This document shows, piece by piece, positions 14,901 through 26,612 of a stretch of DNA of 64,000 nucleotides. The stretch comes from Ignelater luminosus. Lineage: Eukaryota > Arthropoda > Insecta > Coleoptera > Elateridae. The translations under genes and the position numbers were made by a program. The stretch is taken from positions 62,001 to 126,000 of the forward strand of contig VTPC01091240.1 in assembly GCA_011009095.1 (NCBI GenBank), given 5' to 3'. Every line of letters begins with the position of its first letter. Position 1 is the first letter of the stretch. Under the pieces are notes generated by a model that was given only the letters and a program-made list of their open reading frames with translations, had not been told where the DNA came from and did not search any database.

Positions 14901-15149
14901 TCTTTCTTTATTTCTGCCTTTGTATTTTCTCCTTATATTTTACTCTTCTTCATTCCTTCCCCTTTTCGTGTTTTTTTCCTCTGGAGGAAATGTTAAGCCA
15001 GTGAGGCGACCGCCTCAGGGCAGGCAGACATAGGGGCGTGGAGATTGGTAACTGCATATTTGAAGCACAAATGCCATAAATAGTTTAGATAATGCGACCT
15101 GGTTTCGTCGTCGCACTAAGATACTCCTTCTTTTAACTCTCTTGTAGCA
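9000..15149. other. Gene desert with low-complexity stretches
   Basis: T-rich degenerate repeats of a TTTTGTCTTTGTTTTAG type at 9480-9560. No exon with homology was seen. The open frame at 14830-15033 comes from a polypyrimidine tract. Confidence 0.5.
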
Positions 15150-15345
15150 GAAACGGCGTGGCCGTCTGGATAGACCACCGACTCAGGTCACTGTTGTTTC
15201 AAAACCGGCCGGGCTGTGTTCTCTATTAACCATTTTAAGGAAACTAAATACAAACCTGCTTCGGGCTAGGCTCCGGTGGCCCAATGTTTGTGCTTTGCTC
15301 ACCATTAACCTTCTTAAGGAAACCAAATACGAACAAAGGTCGATT
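15150..15345 (+). repeat. tRNA-derived SINE fragment
   Basis: The head GGCGTGGCCGTCTGGATAGA has an A-box-like TGGCCGTCTGG, and 15196-15214 has a B-box-like GTTTCAAAACC followed by GGCCGGGC, as in tRNA-derived SINE heads. The body carries two diverged copies of a TTAACC..TTAAGGAAAC unit about 80 bp apart (15226 and 15305). It does not fold as a complete tRNA. Confidence 0.55.
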
Positions 15346-18300
15346 CGAGATTTTCAACAGCACCTGCGATGGTTCAAAGTCAAGCTTTACCCTTTATTAA
15401 TGTTGTCCAGACATCTAAACATGAATACGATTCCGGCTGCGCCCTACCACACTTGTTTCGTATGGAACGGGAAGGTGTGGAAATCTGAGTTTGCTTCAGG
15501 TGCTTCTCTAGACATCTTTCACATCTTGGTCTTCTTTTCTTCTTCTTTCTTTCGGAATGATTATCTTTGAAATGACGAAAAGAAAACAATCGGTTCTGAT
15601 TTTCCTGATAAAACAGAACCAAATATCGTGATCAAGTTGAAAATGATAAAATTTGAAGAATTCTAGGAGGAGATAATCTTGTAACATTGTACATGAGAGT
15701 TCCTGAGAAAAAGGCAAGATTTGGTTAATATTACCCCTTGATATTGGTCTCTCTCATTTTTCTATCTTGTCTATATGACTAGTAACTCTTGTTTCATTAC
15801 TAGATTGGCTGAATTGAACTTCTGTACTGTAACCATCATGCCAAAAACTGTCTTCAATCTTGATTAACTTATTCTATAAATTACCATCATTTAAAACGGA
15901 AGTCGCACAAAATACCAAGCGATCCGTGACTGACAATGAAAACTTTTGTGTGAAGAGCTGGTAAGGATTGTAGTTAACGTATCTAGCTGTAGGTCAGTCA
16001 CTTTCTAATATACCCAATGATCTTTCACGAAAGTGAGGATGTATTTGGTTATAATTCTTATGACGAATTTGATGGTAAAGGGTCAATTGACCAAATGGTT
16101 TAACTTTCGTGAGGGCGATATGATGAGATCCAAAAATTTTGCTTCTGGAAAGATGTCGAGCTATTCTGTTGTTTCTCCTTGCGTTGCTAAAATTGCGTGT
16201 CTTGGCTTTTTCTCTTTTTACTCTTGAAAGGAACAGAAACCTTACTTCTCGAAAACAGCAGGGACAACTGTAGTATTTGGTCTTTCAGAAACGAACAATT
16301 TTATATTTCATCGTATGCTCACATTACTTTGTGCAAACCAAGCCATTGGTAACCAGGATTTAATTCTTCTGTTCTTACTTCACTAGTGGTATGGTTCATG
16401 TGCATTGTTGGCCTGTTATACCCGCCTTGATTTACGATAACACTAAAAGAAGAGTATTTGGCAATACGTATGTAAGTTCATTTTTGAACAGCCCAAATCA
16501 TCTTTCTACTAGGCAGCGTCTCATATTAACAAATGGTTGCCTTTTCCCTATATTGTAGAAGAGTTTCTTCGAATTACAGTATCTCTTTTAGAATCATCCG
16601 AATGTATTTTTGGGAACCTTTCTCGGTAGTTTTCGAACAAGTAATTTTCTTAGTGATAAATCTTTTATTGTAGTTCTATGATACACGGCATAGTAAGTGG
16701 GGTAGAGTCTTGATTCTGTTTTAATGTAATAAGATGTTCACGGCTTCAATGGTGCTTCTGAAGGTTTGTGAGATCAGTAGCGCCGTTCCAAGCTTGTGTA
16801 CAGGGTGTGCATAGCAAATGTGCAGCGATTCCAAGGGGGCGCCAAATTTCGACAAATATTCTTCAAAATAAGATTGACAGAAAAAGTAACCTTGATCATC
16901 AATAACTCATTGCGTCATCAGCATGGTCTTTCACTGAAGTTCTTAATGGGTCAAAAAGGAAGAATACTCTGTTCTCCCTTAGGTTTCAGTTATTAAATTA
17001 AAGAAGACTGGCATGCAACAGAGATACGTATTGGCAGACTCAGGTTCCGTATTCGACGATGATCAAGAAGATCATGTATGTACGCTTCTATTCAAAAGTA
17101 AAGCGTACACTTTAAATGGTTTCTACAGTAACCCAAGAAAATATTAATGCAACAATTAAATCCAATCTGTGACATTTATATCTACGATAATTTTTTAAAG
17201 TTCAGTGTTACCCTATTGCAGTTAGAGATTCTCACCATTTCCCACCACATTCAAAATTCTGTTTCTAAGAGTTAACTCAGCCTTACTTATTACAGATCAG
17301 TCAACAAAAAATATATAAAAATTTATACATACATTGAAATAAATAATTCTGCTCCTCATGGTATATTCCTAAAAAATATCATGTGAGGATAGGCTTATTA
17401 AGGAAGTAGAATTAAAGAAAATGCTGCAGAATTTCGCACAAGCTACCCAATCTTCCGAAATAAGGGAAATTTCCAAACAATTGGGTGTCTGTCACAGACC
17501 AAGGCCCCACCATAGATGCCTACGAAAAACTGTCGAATCTAGGTCTGCGACTGCGTTGCTGACAGCGACCCAGTCTCTGTGAATAGGCCAGTATTGTCGT
17601 CCAGTAAATATGGCAACTTTAAGCATACATATCTCGCTATGTCATATAGATATTTATAAAGAAATTGTGTTGTATCCGTCATTTCCACCAGGGCCAACAA
17701 TCCAAAGAAAACAAGGGCTACTAGAAGGCCTTAAACTTCAGTGACAGAAAAAACGTAAAAATCCGAGAAGTTGAGAAGAAATGCCATTAGGACAAGTACT
17801 AAAAGAGAAAAATGAATAGACAAAGTTAGTCGAAGAGTTTTGTTCTTGCAGGACAAGTCGCACAGCTTAGGTTGCGAGACAATGCGTGACCGAAGCGGGG
17901 TTCCAGAAATTACAGCACATAGTCCAGAACTGGTTTGAAGTAGCTATTACATGTCTTCACGTTTAAAAAAAAATGTTCGTGGGAGAGATCTGTGTGTATA
18001 GAGAAGATGAAATCTGCAGAAAACAACCTTTTGAAAGACAAAATTTCTGGATTTTCTTTAATGTAAGAAAGGCAAGGATGTTCAGAAGGATTATATTGTA
18101 AAGTCAAAATACTAACTTTATTATTATCAAGCACCCAGTATGTTTTCATGAATGTGTTTTCTACTTTAGTAACATTTAGCGATCATACTCGTTTTTTATT
18201 AAAGAATTAAAGTTACATTGTTTCATTGTTTGCATAAGAAAAATTAATATTAGATGACAGAGCATTGAGTATCAAAAGCAATTGCTTTTAGATTTTTCTC

Positions 18301-19821
18301 CCAGTTTTAAAAATAGATGCAGAAGAATTCAACTTAAATAGGACATCCTGTATAATAGCTCTATTGGCGCCTATAGGACGTATTTGTATACCTGAAGATT
18401 GTGCGAAGCAAGAGGAAATGATAAACTCACACTGCTTCATACGGAGATATAAAATAAATGTAATCTGTGCTAATCCTTTACCGAAAAGGTGAAATGAAAT
18501 AAATATATTGAAGGGATACTGACTGAACTTTCCTTTTTCGGCATCTAAAATAAAAATATGTTTATAGAGCAACTTCCCACTTCTTCGGGATCTTTTGGGG
18601 ATATTATTCACTTTACTTTGCACCAATCTAAAATTTAATCTTCTTGAAGTTAAAACAAAAACATTTAACAGGACAAATTGCTTTTCTATGCAAATATCCC
18701 GGAAGGAACGATAAACAATTCTAGTCAAAAGGTTTTCCAACAGATACCTGTCTACGAAGAATTTTGCATACGTATGTATCATTACAATATAAAACTTATC
18801 TTGCAGCATCAATGCTGGAAAAATCTTCCGCATTGTCTACGTTTATAGAAACTCTTTCAATTTTTAGTGACAAGGACGAGAAATCAGTGTTGCATTTTTC
18901 TTATTTAATAATAAAAGAAATTTAAAAATAAATTAAAAATTAGAGAAAAATTTCTTTTATCATTAAAAATGCCCAAAGCAGTTCTTTGATCGTTAATCTT
19001 CCTTTTCTTTTTTATGAAAATTCTGCGTATCCTCGAGATAAAAAGGATAAAAAGTGGAAAAATACTGCAGTAATCTTCTTAGTTTTTTTTTTGTAAATTA
19101 TAATTCGCTTAAGATTTCTCTGATTTTCAGTCTTTGAACATTTACACATAAATAATTATTTTGAGTGGTAGAATAATATTCAAAGGAGCTCGCAAAGAAA
19201 CCAGGTCTTTTCTGTTTTTTTTTCAAAGCACTCTTTTAAATGAATTAATGTATTTTATCTAAATTCGTATTATCTATACAATTTAAAATTTCGTTAAATA
19301 GAATCTCTCGTTTATATTTTATTAAAATACCCAACTAACGAAATATAGAACAAATCGAAAGGTACATTAATTATAATAATTTTGCAAGACTTGAATATAC
19401 CGAGCGTCAACGAAAATTGTTTTCTATTACTTAATCATTAAATGCAATTACGTGACGTACATTTTAATTATTTCTTTATTTTGGAAAATACTGAGAAAAG
19501 TAGAGCTACCTGTACTTTCCTCGGTATCTAATACAAGTACATTTTTTCCGTTAATTATATTTAGACAAGGCTGTAGATTTAATGAGTTCATGTAATCTTC
19601 GGCGAAATTATTTATTTTTTAAATATTAAACACAAATTCAACAATTTTTGTCAATTAACGAATGAATAATTGTTGAATAATGTTTAGTTCTTTGTAGATT
19701 TATTAGTGTGTTTAAATCTTAATCTACAGTTACAATAAAATTAAAATTATTTTTAAAACGATTTATGTAGCACCGTTATTACATTTTCCTACGTTGCAGA
19801 AGAAATATAAATAAAAATAAA
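15346..19821. other. Non-coding region upstream of candidate FN3-like gene
   Basis: Includes a 181-codon open frame (minus, 18288-18833) in repeat-like DNA bordered at 18344 by a CATCCTGTAT end motif; not accepted as a gene. 18850-19820 is extremely AT-rich. Confidence 0.45.
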
Positions 19822-19880
19822 ATGTACAAAACATTTTCAGTATGTATACTGCGATATATATATTACTGTGGATTTTGGCT
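19822..19880 (+). CDS. Exon 1 of candidate FN3-like gene (signal peptide)
   Basis: ATG at 19822, 19 codons plus two bases, strong donor GGCT|GTAAGT. Encodes MYKTFSVCILRYIYYCGFW and the start of a Leu codon: short, one basic residue, then a hydrophobic/aromatic core, as in a signal peptide. Confidence 0.42.
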
Positions 19881-22800
19881 GTAAGTCAATTTTTCTAATA
19901 AATTTATTTTAATTTTTTATTAATAAAGAATATGAATTATTTGCATTTATAAAAATCTTTAATCATTAAATTAAATGGAGAAGAAAAATGAAATGATATT
20001 GAGAAAATATCGATTTTGTTCAGATGTAATATAATGTACAAAATTATAAATATTGAGCAAGCTGGGAAAAATTTTGTGTGATGAGGAAAGCCTATATAAT
20101 GGAACAATAAAGTTACTAATTGTTGAGACTGTTCGCATTGATTTAACAAGCAAGTTTTAAAAGTTGAAATTGTAACTGTTCACACCGAGAAAAAGTAATT
20201 TCGATAAAGAGGTTTTATAAAAAGTTTAAATAGTGAAGGTTTAAAAATTACTTACCTGTCGATTTCGGTTATTAAAAGTTAAAAGTTTGTAATAATGTCA
20301 ATAAGATTAAAAATTATTAATCATTGTAAATACACTCTGCAAATAAAAATTGAATTTTTAATTTGAAATTGTTTTATAAATAAAACTAAAAATGTGGAAA
20401 TGAAAAATTCTTAATTATCCTATGTCTGGAATTTTGGTTCAATTTAACAATTCCCTTTATGGGCAATATTATTGCTTTCAAATTGCAACAATGGTAATAT
20501 GGCATGGTGATTGAATGTGGATATTGAACATAAAAAGGTCGTCAAAACTGATTATGCTAAATGAAACAAGATTGGATAAAGAACAGGCAAACAACTCTGG
20601 ATGGGGTGTAGCCATGCAGCTGGTTATCCAAAATGGAACAAGGTTGATTTTCACCATTTAATCATTTAAGTAGTTATTAATTGTTTTTTATATATAAATT
20701 TAAATGGCTTTTTGTTTTTACCTGCACATCGTTATTAAAAAAAATTAACCAAGATCTAAGTTTATAATACAAGACGATCAGCAATTAAACACATGCAATC
20801 GAATTTTTGAATTTCTCTAAGTATTTTATTTCATACCGGAATCCACTGCAATATATATATTTTATTTTTTGCGGAACATTGAGCTTTGATGCGTCACTTG
20901 GCAGTAAAGAGAACTTGCAATCAATGTTCAAGAGTACCCTTTCTGAGAATTACAAGAGAATCTTCCATTGTTACCATTTCACCTCTCTTGATAATAATAT
21001 TCTATCCTTCTGAGGTTTCATTTCAGATAATACACATCACCAATCTATCTTTTCTTCGATATAACTATGAAATTGCTTAATGATTAGTAACATTCGCTAA
21101 TCATTATCTTACCGTGGTATTGTACATATAGATGCTTTACTGTGCTAATGGTTATTTGTCTCTCGTAAATTCAATTCAAACAGTAAACACTCTAGCAACC
21201 GCCACTGTTTTATTCTAAATATGATGCTATTGACATTTTCACATTTTGAATTTTTACTGATTATTATATACAGTTATTCAAGAAAAACAGAATTTTCTTA
21301 TTTTTTGAGTTTTGCATTCATGGACTACGGTTTACAGAATGTTTAAGCTACAGCACGTTTTTTTATTATTATTACCATGACACCTGGTTATTCATGAGAT
21401 AATTGAAGTCTGCCAACTTTAACGTGAACATCTCGATTTATTCAATGGAACATCCACCACTCGTACATTTAGCTTAAGTGGAACACCCTGTACTTAAAAG
21501 CTGAGGAGCTATAGGAGTTTAAGAAACGCAAAAATCGTGCTTACGAGAAATTCATGCACCAAACGATCTTATCGGAAATTCTCGGTAAAAGGTACTAAAA
21601 AAGTTCGAAATATGCTCATTTTTCGTTTGAAAGAAAGAAAGCAAACTATGAAAATTGGTTCATTCGAAAACGAAATATGAGTTATTAGAGGACCAAATAC
21701 AATTATTTACCAAAACAGGTAGTTTGTTGAAAAACGAAATCTTAACATGAGCCAAAGCTCATTAAGATTAACACATGGCGAAACATGACCGTAACTGGCA
21801 TGTTGGGAACTGAACCGTTTTATAATTTTAACTTTCTTGAGAAGGCTAGTGGAAGATGAATCACAATTGTGAAATATCACAGGCGGCCCATTTGAGCCCT
21901 ACTCCTCTTGATACATAGTGATCTTTAGGAAAATAATGGAAGACAATTCAGGTTCATTTCGATGCGTAATTCTTTTGTAAAAACCTATATAGGTCAGTTT
22001 GCTGTTTCTCATCCAAGTTAGATAAAAGGAACTGCAAGCAGATCATCTCTTGGTTTGTCCATTCAGTGCAAGATAGTAAAGGAAGGGCAAAGACGTTTAA
22101 GTGATTCAAGCATTATCAATCGTCTTTTATTCCCTTTTTTCGTGGTTCGATTGTATCTCGAAAACGAAAGGTCCAATCGAGATGATATTTTGACTGAGAT
22201 AAATAGTATAATAGTCCTTTTCTTTAGATTGAACCGAAGATATTACAGCAAGATTATCTTCTATTTCTTGATTTTACTATTTTACCAGAATAATCATCAT
22301 TGGTATAAGGTAATGTAATGGTAATGGATATATAGATTCCTTCTGCCATTCCAGGTTTTCTGTTCATTAGGTGGTTGTTTTATTTTCATTTTTTGTTGTT
22401 GTTGAATGCAGTAATCTGTTGATATTTAAACATTGCTTTCTTATTATTCTCATTTTCTCATTTCAGACGTTCCTCTTTATGGTAAGAGGTACTTCATAGT
22501 ATTGTTTATTCCGCACAACGTAGTATTGCGGTTCTATTTTTAGGGGTTTTGATTTTCGGTTTTTTGCAAAATTTATTTTAATTTTATTGATCAGAACTGA
22601 AAATATGTAGCAGATTGGTTTTAGAGAAAGTTTGCTCTTATACATTCTACAATGATAAATTCTCTTAAAAGACTCCTTGAAGATATTCGTAACTACTAGT
22701 GATAGCGGACAGCCCATCACAGCTTCCGATAGTTATTGGTAGAATTCACCACAGAATAGAAAGTAAGTTGCTGTCAAGAATTTTTCTATCACGGTTGCCA

Positions 22801-25800
22801 GATTGATTGGTTTTCCATCTTGACTCAACAGTTGTTGAATGCTAACCACGGAATCGGGAACTGGAAGTATTTAGTGAAGAGAGAAGTTATATCAAAACTG
22901 ATTAAAAGATCTCGCGGTTCCAGAATGAGTTTGGATATCGGCCGAAAAAAATGTGAAGAGTTTAGAAGGTGTGGGAAAGTTCTTCCAGTTCTCCAGGATA
23001 TCAGCAAGGTATCTTGTCAGGTTGTAACTTGGAGATCCTTAGTGTTCATGATTGGCCAAAGAGGAATATCGGCCTTGGGTATTTTTTGAAAACTACACAA
23101 CCTTGGTGGCTTCGATGAGTGCCGTATTAGTTGGTGTTGAACCTCTTGGGATATGCTTGATGACTTAACTAGGAGAGTAATCTCCCGTTCGAATTTGGAA
23201 GTAGAGATCCGTGTAAGCTAAATGTGTGTCCCATCTTCTAAAAGTGAGTTCACTTTCTCCACATACAGTGATCTGTGAAGGATCACAGTCGCATTGCCTT
23301 TGTCTGCTGGCAGTATGGTGATGTCCGGGTTTGTTTTACGATTTCGTAAGGCACTCCTTTCCTCTTTAGATAGTTTCAATTTTGGAAGTTCTGCGTCCTC
23401 ATTTGGAAGTTTTACTAAAAATGATTCCACCGCACTCACGATGTCTTCCTTGGGTACCTTCTTAGAAGCCACAACGAATTTTAAGCCTTTAGACAGTACA
23501 GCTGCTTCAGATGTGGAGAGAAGATGGGAGGATAAATTGATAACTGTTCTTGGATATCAGTTGCCGAATTTTCTAATGCAAGTCTCTATAGTAAGCTTCA
23601 GGGTTCTCTGAGCTTGGAAGTAAGTAATTTTGTGGAAATGAGACCAATCGTTACGAAAGTTGCCGAGAAACTAAATCTAGATCGCACTCGGTTTGCTTAA
23701 TGGTGGTGCGAACGAGGGACGTTCTTGGCTGCGATGGTAGAGATGTGATGTTTGACCGTCAAAAATTTAGGAAGAAAAGAAGAAAAATTAAGTGCACGAA
23801 GTTTAGACTCCTTGTGTCGAAGTTTACCGAAAGTAGAAGTTTTTGAAGAAATATCTACTTTACTTTCTCCATTCTTGTCAGAAGAGTTTTACCTCCAGTG
23901 TGGTTTACACGTCGAGTTACCATACTTTTCTTTAGTCTCCTGAAGAAGCTTCTTATGAAAGTGAGAGAAACGTTGAGGGTATATTATAATTCAACAATGA
24001 CACGGTCTGATCCCGAAAGACGATCAACAATTAATTCAAGATTACTAAAGAATGGAAACTCATTGTAGCTGAAGATCCTGGAATATTGATACAAGTTATC
24101 ATAACATCCAATTAAATTCTCAATTCTGATTGCACAAAGTAGTATCCACCAAACGTCGAAATTTGTGTAATTTGTTCGATATGGTATACCAACATAATTG
24201 AAATTTCCGTTATTACACTCTTACCTTCACGAAAATAACTACAATAAAATTATAATGAGAATCTCTAGTTGAAGAATTTCCAAAGAAGACATTCACACCT
24301 TACATCCTATAAAGTTCAAACTTGCTATCCGTGTCTGACTCTTCTGAACAATAGAAAAGACAAAAGGAATTATTTGGGCAAACTTCAGACGTCCACCAGG
24401 ACATATTCAAAGCCATTCCAGACACTTAAATTGCAGAGGACATTTTTTTTGAAGATTGCAATAAAGTCAAATTGTTAAAATATGCCAATCCTCAGAATTT
24501 TGCAATTATCTACTGTGTTTTGATTGTAATTGTGAAAGTAAATTCGGCCAACTCTACCACTATTCTATATTCCTATACAGTCACTTCTCGTACTGTAAAA
24601 ATTTAAGAATTACTTTTGCAAGTATTTAGACTTTGGTTTTTACCTCATGGAATCCGAAACTGGATGAGCAACTCTTGATGCATGCTTACAGCCTACATTA
24701 ATTCCAGATTAATCATATTGTTAGAAAATATCTAATTCCAACTCAAACCTAAAAGTCTATTATTTTACTGCCACAAACATATTTGTTAAATTTAGAATTT
24801 GATTTCTTTCGCCTAGAGATAAAATCACAAAAAACAAGAAATTTAGTAGCATTTCCCGTTTACTAGAATTCCAGCTTTATACATTGTTATGATCATATTT
24901 TAAACTAAAGAAAAAGAATCATATTTGTCACATATTTTTCTAATAATTTGATCATAAATAAAAAGTTAAAAGGTTTAAGGAATAACAAATAAAAAACAAA
25001 ACAAGGATCAACCTTATCTAATTTCAAATACTCTTAAAATTCAATCATTTTGAACAAGACTGTACTTACCTACCGAGTCTATAATATATTACTAGCATAT
25101 TGTAGGTTTCAGATTTCACGCGTTTGAACAAACTTTGATAATTTATGATGAAAGCTTGGTTATTCATAGCCAATTCCCTCAAAACAACGTTTAAATCAAC
25201 CTTAAAGAATTTTTTTATCGCACCCATTTTTTGTCTTTTTTTCTGTTCGTCGCCTTAAATTTAATTTTAAGACTTTTATTACTCCAAGTTAATTTAATTG
25301 TCTTTTTTTGAAAAACTAATTAACTTTCATTTTTTTTCTTCATTTTCCAGTATGATGGATGTAAATTCGCTTGCAACTTTTACAAGGATAGCTACAGCAA
25401 GTACTCAACGAAAAGGCTTGACAACGATTATGAAATTTCTAATCTGGAACTCTTCAACGCGTCCCTTTCATGGAATAATAAAACGAATACGAAGAGTAAT
25501 TCTACAACAGTTTTTGTTATTTTTGGCATGCAACCAAACGGAGAATGGGAAGAAATAGATCAGGTGAGTTTTTAAACTTTCCGTATTGTTTGCACGATAA
25601 TTTGCTGTGACGTTGGACTTTTGTCTTTTCAATCTAATTTTAACGCTTCGTCATTAAGACTCTTGTTAGTTTAACCCACAATCCTTAAATTAAATCCTTG
25701 CCCTGTAATAAACCGATGTGTGTCAAAGACAACAACTGTGTTTACACCCGTTAAAGCCCGAATAAAACCGCCATATAAACTTTATAGGGTGAAATTCAAG

Positions 25801-26612
25801 AGATCTCTGTATATGTATACAAGAACAATAAAGACAATAAAATTCAAAGAAACCCATAGGCGTTACAGCATAATAAAATCGAAACGTTATTTATTATTGC
25901 TTTATTTTTTATTTATTTATTTTAGATCTAATTTTGTTTTTTGCAGGTTACGAAAGGAAAACCAGATCTGACAACAACGGATGAAACATTTTCTAAAATT
26001 TCTATCTATAGAATTGTAAATAACTTGAAAAAGGACGAAAGTAACACTCAAAATGTACTTCCTGAAGATATAATTATTACTGCCTGGGATAAATTTGAAG
26101 AAAATGGAGTGACCGCTGCTGCTCGTAAACAGGAAGGGTCAGTTGTGTTCATAGAACAATGGGTTATACTCTTGATGATGTTATTGCGCTTAGTGTTTTA
26201 AATTGGAATTATTTATTTTAATATCATTGTTTCTTTAACAATAACATGTTTACAAATGTTTTAGAAATTAAAACATTTGATTCCGGGCTTATCGCGAGCA
26301 ATTCAATAGTTTATATAGAGCCAAACAGAAATTATTAGCAATAGCTCTACAAGTTATTATTGTTTTACTGTTGTTTACACAAGGTTTTATTATTTTAAAT
26401 TTAAATTTTATTATCTTGCTGTATTAATTTAATTAAAATAAGAAATAAATTATTTTATAACGTTACTTGAGTCTTATTTTAAAAATTCCTTTTGCAGATT
26501 GTTTTATTTAAAGGAGGTCGCCACATTATTATCGTATAATAACCAAATCTACTCTACAAATTGTTATTATTATAAAGCATACATTAAATTGATTATCTAC
26601 AAAGACCGTTGA
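19822..26612 (+). CDS. Candidate secreted glycoprotein with FN3-like domain (five exons, unnamed)
   Basis: Not recognised as a known gene. Exons 19822-19880, 20582-20642, 25351-25563, 25947-26137 and 26498-26612 join in one frame (about 212 residues) across four GT-AG introns whose phases all agree (2, 0, 0, 2). The start MYKTFSVCILRYIYYCGFWL looks like a signal peptide. Next come a cysteine-containing stretch (MGCSHAAGYPKWNK, YDGCKFACNFYK) and a beta-rich segment with N-glycosylation sequons NAS, NKT and NST and a Trp after the first strand, resembling a fibronectin-III fold. The last exon (LFYLKEVATLLS...YKDR, TGA) is the least certain. No transmembrane or kinase region was seen downstream. 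The first exon also has an ATG at 19842 in another frame, but only the 19822 frame fits exon 2. Confidence 0.5.
20582..20642 (+). CDS. Exon 2 of candidate FN3-like gene
   Basis: One base plus 20 codons: TGKQLWMGCSHAAGYPKWNK. Acceptor is ataaag and donor is AACAAG|GTTGAT (weak). A TAA lies just upstream in this frame, so the exon must start at this acceptor if real. GC content is visibly above the flanks. Confidence 0.4.
22463..23610 (-). mobile_element. Decayed Penelope-like element reverse transcriptase
   Basis: Read on the minus strand, disconnected frames recover the order of a Penelope-like RT: VINLSSHLLSTSEAAVLSKG then LKFVVASKKVPKEDIVSAVE (23560-23410), NPDITILPADKGNATVIL (23330-23270), PRLCSFQKIPKADIPLWPI (23115-23050), RDLLISFDITSLFTK (22890-22850) and MGCPLSLVVTNIFKESF (22720-22670). 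These match the family's 'ADKG.ATVI', 'GLPKIHK...LRPI', 'SFDV.SLFT' and 'MGSPLSP..ANI' blocks. At least two in-frame stops and frame changes make it inactive. No GIY-YIG endonuclease part was seen downstream. It lies in the 4.7-kb intron of the candidate FN3-like gene. Confidence 0.8.
25351..25563 (+). CDS. Exon 3 of candidate FN3-like gene (cysteine pair and sequons)
   Basis: 71 codons, phase 0 at both ends; acceptor ttttccag, donor GATCAG|GTGAGT. Reads YDGCKFACNFYKDSYSKYST, then ELFNASLSWNNKTNTKSNST and VFVIFGMQPNGEWEEIDQ, with three N-glycosylation sequons. The neighbouring frame is also open for much of the exon but ends in TAG before the donor and has an unlikely composition. Confidence 0.6.
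25947..26137 (+). CDS. Exon 4 of candidate FN3-like gene
   Basis: Acceptor tttttgcag, donor GAAGG|GTCAGT; 63 codons plus two bases. Reads VTKGKPDLTTTDETFSKISI, YRIVNNLKKDESNTQNV and EDIIITAWDKFEENGVTAAA. The alternating 'ITAWDKFEENGVTAAAR' end is like the last two strands of an FN3 domain. Confidence 0.58.
26498..26612 (+). CDS. Possible terminal exon of candidate FN3-like gene
   Basis: Acceptor ccttttgcag; the first base completes a Gly codon, followed by 37 open codons (LFYLKEVATLLSYNNQIYST ... YKDR) and TGA. Phase agrees with exon 4, but the composition is AT-driven and a chance open frame of this length is possible. Confidence 0.35.

Noticed and set aside
14830..15033. 67-codon hydrophobic frame (plus)
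   Set aside because: Composed of pyrimidine-rich low-complexity DNA; no conserved residues.
15150..15220. Functional tRNA gene
   Set aside because: A and B box-like motifs are present, but the acceptor stem and anticodon arm do not form; fits a SINE head better.
18288..18833. 181-codon open frame on the minus strand
   Set aside because: No domain, AT-driven composition, no splice context, and it lies in sequence with repeat-end motifs; treated as a chance frame.
19842..19880. Alternative start ATG at 19842 (reading MYTAIYILLWILA)
   Set aside because: Attractive as a signal peptide, but it ends in phase 0 and leads to a frame of exon 2 that does not join exon 3; the 19822 frame fits all junctions.
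20807..21013. Plus-strand frame reading GTLSFDASLGSKENLQSMF... as an extra exon of the FN3-like gene
   Set aside because: No acceptor with the needed phase, and it ends in a stop; inclusion would break the join to exon 3.
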